DNA of 64,000 bases, from assembly GCA_023897205.1 (NCBI GenBank), contig JAHWDD010000008.1, positions 1,612,001 to 1,676,000 of the forward strand. Direction: 5' to 3'. Shown here piece by piece: positions 57,001 to 64,000 of the stretch. The notes below the pieces were generated by a model. The model was not told where the DNA came from. It worked only from the letters and a program-made list of their open reading frames with translations, and searched no databases. Within the stretch, counting starts at the first letter, position 1; each line of letters starts with the position of its first letter. The translations under genes were made by a program, and so were the position numbers. The DNA is from Exophiala sp. HKRS030 (taxonomy: Eukaryota > Ascomycota > Eurotiomycetes > Chaetothyriales > Herpotrichiellaceae).

Positions 57001-57759
57001 TTATAACGCAAAGAACCAGCCCGCCACACCGAGCAAAGCCATCACGAAGCTTCCAGTCTTGTATTGTGAGGAGGCTGCGTTCTGAAGTCCAGGGCTTCCC
57101 GTGGTGGCAGCGGCACCTGCAGCCCCCGTGGCATCAGTCGCTCCAGTTACGGGTGCATTCACCACTACCACCGACGTCCTTGTTTCTACACTTCCGTCGG
57201 CGGCAGTAGTATAATACAGGTGGGTCGAGGTGCTAGGAGTAAAGCGAACTCCTACAGCGGAAGAGGTCAGAGTGACCATACCACCTCCGAAGGTGCTATA
57301 GACAACTCCACCATCCGAGGTGGCAACAGCGGTAGCAGAAGCTGGTGTGGATGGTGGTACGGTGATGGTGGTCGCTCCTGGGACGGTGGATGCTAGGATC
57401 TCGGAGGAGAGGATGGAGGATATGGAGGCAGCTTCTGAGCTCGACGATGAGGAAGTGCGGGTGGTGGTTGAATTGCTATCTTGTCTCTTCTTTGCCAGAT
57501 GTACCAACTTGCTTGCAATGACGGGGTTTTCGGAATGAACGTGTTCGATAGCTGCTCGATCTTTACTGAAGACACCATCCTGGAACTTGGGAGATAGCTG
57601 GTGTAGTACCGAATGCAGGGCAGCAGGGTCGATGGTATCAAGTAGAGAATGGAATGCATCCCAATTTATTAATGACTTGTCATCGTCTGGAGTATGTGGT
57701 GAGGTCCAAGCACCAAGGACCAAGGTGCTGATAACAAAAGCCTTCCGTAGGCTGAACAT
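57001..57759 (-). CDS. Secreted Ser/Thr-rich protein, probably GPI-anchored, of unknown function
   Basis: A single exon of 252 residues from the ATG at 57759. Signal peptide MFSLRKAFVISTLVLGAWTS. Residues ~25-90 look helical (NWDAFHSLLDTIDPAALHSV, then VIASKLVHLAKKRQ), and KKR could be a Kex2-type processing site. The rest is S/T/V-rich (TRTSSSSSSEAASIS, VPGATTITVPPSTPASATAV), suited to O-mannosylation, and resembles fungal wall proteins. The last ~15 residues are hydrophobic (FVMALLGVAGWFFAL) after a small-residue region, as for a GPI signal. No known domain is recognised. The reading frame stays open for another 160 codons upstream of this ATG, but that part looks like leader sequence. Confidence 0.75.
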   Translation of the reverse strand: MFSLRKAFVISTLVLGAWTSPHTPDDDKSLINWDAFHSLLDTIDPAALHSVLHQLSPKFQDGVFSKDRAAIEHVHSENPVIASKLVHLAKKRQDSNSTTTRTSSSSSSEAASISSILSSEILASTVPGATTITVPPSTPASATAVATSDGGVVYSTFGGGMVTLTSSAVGVRFTPSTSTHLYYTTAADGSVETRTSVVVVNAPVTGATDATGAAGAAATTGSPGLQNAASSQYKTGSFVMALLGVAGWFFAL

Positions 57760-59938
57760 TGTGGTTGTGATAGCTAAGCGAATGGCAGTGATATGTTCTC
57801 GACGTAGTAGTGAATGAGTGCTAGGAGGATCGAGTACGAGACGGAGGGATGGAAGAAAACGAGAGAGAGGTCGTCGGAGGTTTATTGGTGTGAGCTTCTG
57901 TTGTGTGTGTGTCTGTGTGCGTTGGTAAGAAAGATGGGGAGACAACAGCTCTTTTGTGTGGTGACGGTTGTATTCTTGTCTTTCCCAAGGCTTTCCACTG
58001 GTGGAGCGTAAATGAGGAGCTGTAATTTTTTTGGCTGCAACTGACGGGTCCAATTGACAATGATTACGAGGATGGTGCTGGGAAAAGAAAGTGTGAGCGG
58101 ATATGCAAGTAAAGGATGAGTTACGGAGTAGTTCAATGTCAATGAAGCAGCATGTGGGAAAATGGTGTAACCTTTTTCTTTGCCGGACCGAATTGGTGGT
58201 GTATGAGGTCAATGGACGGGAAGAGATCCAAAAGGTCAATTGGAGCTCGGGGTCCGTTACACTTTATCACGGAATAATAATAACAGGGTGCGACCAAACA
58301 TGGGAAAATCCAGGTGGCGAGGCGAGCCGAATGCTGGTTCACCGCGTGCCAACAAACCACCTGGGCCGCCTAGTGATGAGCCTTGGACCACCAAACCGTG
58401 TCTTGCCTCCCCCAAAACCAGCACCAAACAGGGGACTCAAAGGCCGAAACCCTGGTTAAAGATCCTCCCAGGCCGCACCGGCCCAAGCCCACTGGGGTTA
58501 CTGTGCACCGCTAAAGGTGGTGTTATCGTGCTTGACCACGGAAACGTCGGCATTATCATCAGTCATATTCATACTATTTACTTGAAGCTTGAAGATCTTC
58601 TGGATGTCATTTTCGGAGAGAGATTTCACAGATTAAAGCACAGGTACAGTATGTGGCAGTCGTGTGATTCTTCTCAAACCAGTACCTAGTTATGAGTACC
58701 AGGTCTACCACCAAAAATCCCTCTCTCGAATCCAATCCATCCAACCTTGTCCCCGTCCCATTCCATCCCGTTACCTCGCATATGCTGGTTTCAAAAACGT
58801 ACGATGGGCCACTGAGACATCCACCCCGCCAAGTATTTTTAACCCTGGACAGACGCCTCAAACCGAGCCAATAAAGACCAACTTTCCGGGCATGGCCTGC
58901 CATGTTTTGGAACCCTCTTGGCCTGGTTTTTTCTTTCGCCATTTCGTGATCCCTACTCTCTCCTCCGCCCTTCGGTTGGGACGCGATCTGTGAACGTCAT
59001 ACCAAGTACTTCCTCCTCCTTTTCTGGCTCCATCTGGTCGGATGGCTTGGAGGGGGTCAGTGAAACGTGGACCAGACGCGGTGATACATACCGTAACACA
59101 ACTTTTCCTGTCGTGTCGGAATGACAACTTTGTTACTGTCTGAATAGAGGAGAATCGGAGGACGGATGGAAACTGACTGAACTAGTTCTAACTTCCACAT
59201 TAGACTCGCCGGGCCGAAGAGTTTGTTAGAAAGACTCCCTATCAAACCAGTTCTGTTTGTACGGATAGGAGTAGTCTGGCCTCAGCTGGAACCAACTCCG
59301 TACGCACTCCGTATGGACGAAAGGTCCGGTGTGGCTTGACGAGGGCCCCTTCGAGATTCTCCATTTACTACCGTACAGCTGAACTGATACCTGCAGCAGC
59401 CAAAAAGGTAGGGGGGTCATCCTTCCGACACACCAAATACTCCATACCAAATGGTGCTGATCATGATTGGAAGAAGAAAATCTATTTCTGGCGACCTTGA
59501 CTACCCTGACCTGAAAGCCATGCAGGTTGTAGATGTCCATGACTTGTTCTGGTTTCTCCGCTTGCGTTCTCACTGGCGTGCCTTGCATCGTGAACATCAC
59601 TTGCCTTCTGTTTGTCTCGGACTCCGCACCTTTGCAGACCAATGGGTTGCCCAAAGCACCAACCAATACGTCGAGTTACAAAACCTCTTGTTCCCGCCTT
59701 TGCCGGGACAGTATGTATTATGTCAATCAGTTTCCCATTTCTTGCCTCTCGAGTCTCATGCGCGCCGGCGAAACTCTCCGGTGATGTACTCAGACTTGTC
59801 ACTGGTGGTGTGACTTTTGCCACCACGGTAATACACACGGTTCTCGGTACGGGAAGTACGACTCTTACAGTACAATCGCATCCCAATTGAAAAAACATCA
59901 GGGGGACCACAGCCTCGTCTCTCGTCTCGCATCATCAC
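57760..59938. other. Intergenic region upstream of the secreted protein gene
   Basis: It includes an in-frame open stretch up to 58239 continuous with the secreted-protein frame, and motifs at 58122-58130, 59295-59303 and 59306-59313. Overlapping frames of ~80-145 codons at 59226-59910 occur on both strands and have no visible family signature. No supported gene. Confidence 0.45.
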
Positions 59939-60958
59939 TCATTCGGTCAACATGACAAATTTCAACAGATCCCTTTCACGGATTTGATCCTCTTTGGACA
60001 TCAATTCCACCATGTCCCAAGTCGCACTGATCAATCGACCACTCAACCAGTCAACATTTTTGAGTTGTTTACTCAACCATACACAGACTGCACCGCACAG
60101 GTCTACATCATCCGTAAGGTCTGGAGAATTTGGTATGTCAGTAAGCAAACAAACAAAAGACAGGAACTGAGGCCAAGGCCCAAAAAAAGAAGGGGTGTGA
60201 TAATCACACAACTCACATGGTAAGAACTCTTCTGGCGTGTTCCCCTCGGCCATCTTGGTCGCCACCGCCCCTGGGTGCAGCACCAGACTGACCAGTCCGT
60301 CTCGACCAAACTGTTCGTCCAGGTACTCGACCAGACGGATCTGAGCCATCTTGCTGACCGTGTACCCCGTGTTGGCGATCGGACCACGTCTGATACAACC
60401 GGCAAAAGACCCCACCGCGATGAACCCTTTTGGTGCTTTGTTTGGCGGCGGCGACGACGATGACTCCAGTAGTATCGGCACAAGGTGGTGAGCGGCGAGG
60501 TAAGTCCCCATGGCGTTGACCTCGAAGGCACGTCGTACCCATTCCGGTTCGCCCCGATCCATCCTGGTCGTCACCGGTCCGGCGTAACCGGCGTTGAACA
60601 CGAGAACGTCGAGCCTCCGCCCGCACCGAGTCCTCACGTACTCTGCGAGGGCGGCGACGGACTCTGATTTGGACACGTCACACTCGACGACGTCGACTTG
60701 GACATCCCTATTCAGTTCCGAAATTTTTCGCGCCACCGTCTCGAGATCCCTCTCGGAGCGAGACGATATCACGATCCTGGACGCCCCGGCCCTGGCGTAA
60801 GCGTACGCGATGTGCTCTCCTATCCCTCGGCTGGCCCCCATGACGCAGACGGTGAATCCAACCGGGAGGACCACCTTGTCCGGGTTCAGGTCCGGTGGGA
60901 CAGACTGGTGGATGGTCGTGGTGAAGTCGTTGAGTGCCGTCAATCGAACGTCTGCCAT
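59939..60958 (-). CDS. Classical short-chain dehydrogenase/reductase (SDR)
   Basis: Exons 60958-60217 and 60120-59939 give 307 residues; the join reads EFLPYLTDDVDLCGAVCVWL. The cofactor motif is MGASRGIGEHIAYAYARAGA (TGxxxGIG type), followed by SSRSERD, whose arginine suggests NADP(H). The next motifs are DVLVFNAGYAG (NNAG equivalent), active-site serine in AVGSFAG, and YxxxK in GYTVSKMAQIR. LVLHPGAVATKMAEG is the usual PG loop. The substrate is not predictable. The 96-nt intron is a multiple of three without a stop, so unspliced mRNA would encode a 339-residue form with 32 extra residues beginning after FLP. It ends the block of minus-strand genes from 54 kb. Confidence 0.9.
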   Translation of the reverse strand: MADVRLTALNDFTTTIHQSVPPDLNPDKVVLPVGFTVCVMGASRGIGEHIAYAYARAGASRIVISSRSERDLETVARKISELNRDVQVDVVECDVSKSESVAALAEYVRTRCGRRLDVLVFNAGYAGPVTTRMDRGEPEWVRRAFEVNAMGTYLAAHHLVPILLESSSSPPPNKAPKGFIAVGSFAGCIRRGPIANTGYTVSKMAQIRLVEYLDEQFGRDGLVSLVLHPGAVATKMAEGNTPEEFLPCELCDYHTPSFFGPWPQFLSFVCLLTDIPNSPDLTDDVDLCGAVCVWLSKQLKNVDWLSGRLISATWDMVELMSKEDQIRERDLLKFVMLTE

Positions 60959-61618
60959 TGTTTTTTTTTGGTTGTATATGTACTCCGCATTTGTTGTATA
61001 TCCCGGCTCCTTTGTTTTGTTTCAAATTTATACAACTTTTTTTTCTCCCTGTGGTACTGGTTTATCTACTTCGTAAACACATAAATAGCGAACATCATAA
61101 TGTACTCCGTGGGTCAGGTAAGGGTCCTTACTGTAGTATCATGACGACGCCGGAAGAAATATTACTCCGCATCTTTTCCTCATCTAGCTCCTACCATACT
61201 GAAAGTAGAAGGTGGAATTTTTCATGGAACGTCCGGACCAAAACCCTAGAGAGAGTGTTGTGTTTTTTTCGTAAAGCAAAAAGGGCTTCAAAACCACTAC
61301 TGCATACCAACTTATCCACCTGTACCGACATGAGAGAGAGACTGTCCAAGGTGAAATGACCTTAGTTTTTTGGTTAACAAAGAACTTTGGGGAAGATTTA
61401 CAATAAAATACTAGAATTTGCAACACAAACAACCATTACAAGCAAATATCATTATCATTATCGTTATTCCAAGTTCTGACACCTCCATCCATGTAGGTAG
61501 CCGCTCAATTCTGAGATTTGAAAAGAGGGGTCGACGGTACACTGTACTGATGCCACCATTTGAAAACAAAACCGTGGTAGTCCTTATATTCAAACCTCCT
61601 CTTTATCATCATCTATGC
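60959..61618. other. Upstream region of the SDR gene
   Basis: It starts with a T-run next to the SDR ATG and contains TACTCCGCA at 60981-60989 and GTACTCCGT at 61102-61110. No gene. Confidence 0.4.
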
Positions 61619-62203
61619 TTATTTCTCATCCTCAGCCTTGGCCTTTCCCTTTCCCTTCCCCTTCCTCTTTCCCTTATCTGTGTCCTCATCCTCATCCTCA
61701 GCCTTTCCCTTTCCCTTTCCCTTTCCCTTATCTGTGTCCTTTCTCTGGTTCTCCTGATCGGCCGCGAGTAATCGAGGATCGATCCTATAGGAGGGCAATG
61801 TCAACATTCAGTGCCCACGGCACACAAGCCAGTACTTACGGAATATCAACATCACCATGAGGATCGTTGTTCGACCTCCTGGTGGTAGATGTGAGGGGTC
61901 GAGGCGATCGACTTGAGCGCTGACCTAACCCGGATGATGAAGTTTCGCCTCTTTCGAGGGTGGCATTTTTGGTGGTACGACGAAGTGTGCATGGTTGTCC
62001 TCTGCTGTGGCATCGTATGCACGCTGCACCCTCGGTCATCCATTCGCACTAATGGAACAAATTAGACTGGAAAGAACGCAACCCCCCAACAAAGACGCTG
62101 CAATGGTTCGAACCTTTGCCTTTTTGTCTTGACATCTCTCACAAGCCCGGTGGCGTTTCATTTTCCAATCTTTAAACGGATCTTTGGATTCTTGCTTCGA
62201 CAT
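61619..62203 (-). CDS. Very small Zn2Cys6 zinc-cluster protein with Gly/Lys-rich tail
   Basis: Three exons: 62203-62114, 62048-61840 and 61784-61619, phases consistent, give 154 residues. Exon 1 ends RHRACERCQDKKAK; exon 2 begins CEWMTEGAACIRCHSRGQPC. Spliced together the cluster has spacing C-x2-C-x6-C-x8-C-x2-C-x6-C, within the Zn2Cys6 range, so the intron between the third-cysteine exon and the first two cysteines is strongly supported (GTTCGA donor, CATTAG acceptor). The middle is R/S/T-rich. The C-terminus is a low-complexity repeat: DTDKGKGKGKGKAEDEDE then DTDKGKRKGKGKGKAKAEDE, ending EDEK. No fungal transcription factor middle domain is present. It may be a stand-alone DNA-binding protein; function is unknown and no target is suggested. 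Confidence 0.75.
61640..61740 (-). repeat. CCTTTC-type microsatellite coding the Gly/Lys-rich tail
   Basis: Plus-strand runs of CTTTCC/CTTTCCC alternate with TCATCC blocks; on the minus strand these give GGAAAG repeats (GK) and GATGAG repeats (DE). Two longer units are seen in the protein. Confidence 0.8.
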
Positions 62204-64000
62204 CGTGGAGGCTGACCAAGGTTTCCCGTGGACGTGTCTATGCCTGTGTCGTTCCTCGTGTTTGTTAATGGGTCACCTACTGGACAGGGCGTTGCTGAGA
62301 TGTCGACGATGGCGATGATACCCGAACTGAAAAGACAAGACCACTAGCACAAAAGATCACTTTTCACAACCAAACAGTGCCAATCGAGGCCCAGTACAAA
62401 CAACAGAGTAAGCTCGTTGACAATTTCGAAGAAAAAGAAATCCTGATTCTGATCTCGACCGAGCAGCATTTATAGTTGAACATCGAGCCAAGAATCGATG
62501 GAAATACAGCACGATGGATGGTCATGATACAGCCACTCCCTCTTTTGGAAGTGTTCGTCCGCCGTGCATATGTCGTACGAACAGCAAGGCGTTGGGACAT
62601 GCAAGGCAGAGAACAGAGGGTCATCGGAAAATGCACTTGCGATCGTACTCGACTCCTAAATTGGAGCTGCATGTTGGCGAGTCATGCTTACTGAAGGCTG
62701 TGTTTTTCGGACCACAGTTAGCTTGAGGCAATGGGGGGTTTTGATGAGAACAACGACCATGCAAGGTGGAATCAGGGCTGACCGTAGGTGAGGTCGAACC
62801 GGTGGTCCTAGATCGAGCAATATAGTCGAGATCTGAGCTTGACGGTACGGTCGGGAGGAGGCGGTGTCGAACCCAGTCGCGTAGTCTTGTGTGATTGCTC
62901 CTTCATCTGACCATCCATCCGGTCTTTCCATATCATGGATTAAAACGAGCCCTATGATGCTTGAATGAAGAACGAGCGCAAATCCATACAGCCTTGAGGT
63001 GCTCGAGGCTCACTTTCCTTGGACAACACAACGGTCCCATGTTCACCATGATTCGAATCGCAAAGGATCTTTTCTGGGGGCAGTGCAACCAGTGTCAATA
63101 GAGAAATTCAACAGCTCTGTAAGTGCGTGCCGACTAACAACTCGGGAGGCCGTCCCAGCTCATTCAACCACACACTCCAAAAGCGTCGGGATGACAAGAC
63201 CCCGTCATGTGTTTGCCAGCCTGGGCAAAAAAAGACCGACCGGTAACCCGGCCTTGTTTGATCGGGCACACATTATGCTGCAGTTTTGAAAAGAGAAACG
63301 AGGCACAGTGGCTGTGGTGCTTCACCGCAAGATTGCCATGACACCGGTTTGGGGGGGGGGGTTTGATGACCATGTTCGCTTATTGGGAGACTTCATGAGA
63401 GGTTTGTTGCTGCAACAAAGACACATTCTTTCAGATCATAGCTTGGACACGTCGACGTTGGAACATCCCTGTCTGTTAGTGCGTTGCCTTGTCGTGTTGT
63501 CACTTTGCCTTTTCAAGAGACACACACCATCTTAGCCTTGTCTGCAGGTTCTCGACGTTTGTCGGTCAAAGAATAGTTTGTTAGGCTTACTGCAATGGAA
63601 GTAGATCTTTTGAACTTTCCCGGCAACAGAAAAATGAACAACCTTAAGAGTAAGTGATAGCTGTTGAACCATGGGCTTAAACGTAGAGAGAAGAGTCATG
63701 TGTTGGTAGCCGTTGTACGAGGGATATCGCGCTTAACTGGAGATGGTTACTTGTCATTGCCAGGGCTAAATGTTGTTGTGGCAGGGGTACTGTAAATCCC
63801 GGCGTTTAGCCTTGGCAATGACGAGGAAGGCCTGGGCGACCATAAAAGGGTACTTCGTTGACGATTGGTATAAGCACACGTGGAGCAGTTCTCCAGGCCT
63901 TTAACCGGCAAACTTGACGCTTAGGCTAGTTTTAAGACCCTCTATCCGTATCTTTAGAGCCTTAAGGAGAAGCCAAGATGGAGCCTAAAATTTTAAGCAT
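62204..64000. other. Upstream region of the small Zn2Cys6 gene and window end
   Basis: No supported gene. It contains an 11-G run at 63351-63361, an imperfect 18-bp hairpin (63753-63822) and, from about 63880, TTAAG-rich DNA unlike the flanking unique sequence that may be the start of a degenerate repeat running out of the window. Confidence 0.45.
63753..63822. repeat. Inverted repeat with 18-bp arms
   Basis: Left arm GTCATTGCCAGGGCTAAA (63753-63770) pairs with TTTAGCCTTGGCAATGAC (63805-63822), with one G-T wobble and a 34-base loop. It could be a small mobile-element end or a structured RNA; neither is shown. Confidence 0.75.

Noticed and set aside
59226..59910. Overlapping frames on both strands upstream of the SDR gene's 3' end
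   Set aside because: Neither shows a domain, signal peptide or consistent splice pattern.
50105..62203. Secondary-metabolite cluster suggested by two SDRs, a Zn2Cys6 protein and a membrane protein
   Set aside because: No polyketide synthase, NRPS, terpene cyclase, P450 or transporter is present, and housekeeping genes (GLO3, GH72) lie between them.
63351..63361. Run of eleven G as a structural (G-quadruplex) signal
   Set aside because: A single homopolymer run without further G-tracts nearby; common sequencing and slippage site.

Overview
The window is nuclear DNA of a filamentous ascomycete (Pezizomycotina). The genes have short introns (about 44-104 nt, mostly GTRAGT donors, with CTAAC-type branch sites before some acceptors). 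The families are fungal: a Dicer-like 2, GH72 glucanosyltransferase, Zn2Cys6 regulators, DUF6536 and DUF7918 proteins. The proteasome alpha-2 subunit carries the insert before the [13 protein letters not shown] segment that I associate with Eurotiomycetes-type fungi, so that class is a reasonable but unproven guess. No viral, prokaryotic or CRISPR sequence was seen.

Layout. 0-6 kb: the partial end of a GrpB-family gene (-) diverges from a complete six-exon DCL2 (+). 6.6-10.5 kb: RFC5, the clamp-loader subunit (-), and a DUF6536 membrane protein (-). 12-17.4 kb: a small transposase-type helix-turn-helix protein (+), an unrecognised protein (-), a RING-CH membrane protein (-) and proteasome subunit alpha-2 (+). 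17.4-22 kb: a low-complexity relic, then the eight-exon TPR co-repressor SsnF/Cyc8 (-). 22-35 kb: a gene-poor block with one convincing gene, a two-exon membrane protein at 27.1-28.1 kb. This block holds the most unusual DNA: a perfect 128-bp inverted duplication and a pair of tandem ~188-bp repeats with tRNA-like/Pol III-like signals. 35-45.6 kb: RPL3 with an intron-split start codon, a Zn2Cys6 regulator (-), a 1092-residue methyltransferase-domain protein (+) and an SHB17-like phosphatase (+). 46-53.2 kb: a 1091-residue DUF7918-type protein with an N-rich repeat (-), an atypical SDR (+) and the ArfGAP GLO3 (+). 54-62.2 kb, all on the minus strand: a GH72 Gel/Gas enzyme, a secreted Ser/Thr-rich protein, a classical SDR and a very small Zn2Cys6 protein whose zinc cluster is interrupted by an intron. 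The last ~2 kb hold no clear gene and may run into repeat DNA.

Most genes are independent housekeeping or regulatory loci, and nothing looks like a biosynthetic cluster or operon. Functional themes are RNA silencing (DCL2), replication (RFC5), proteolysis (alpha-2, RING-CH), transcriptional control (SsnF, two Zn2Cys6 proteins), translation (RPL3), vesicle traffic (GLO3) and the cell wall (GH72). A palindrome-like motif, GTACGGAGTAC, and near copies recur only between genes across the window. Exon boundaries were worked out by hand from splice consensus, reading-frame phase and family similarity, so each is a prediction.
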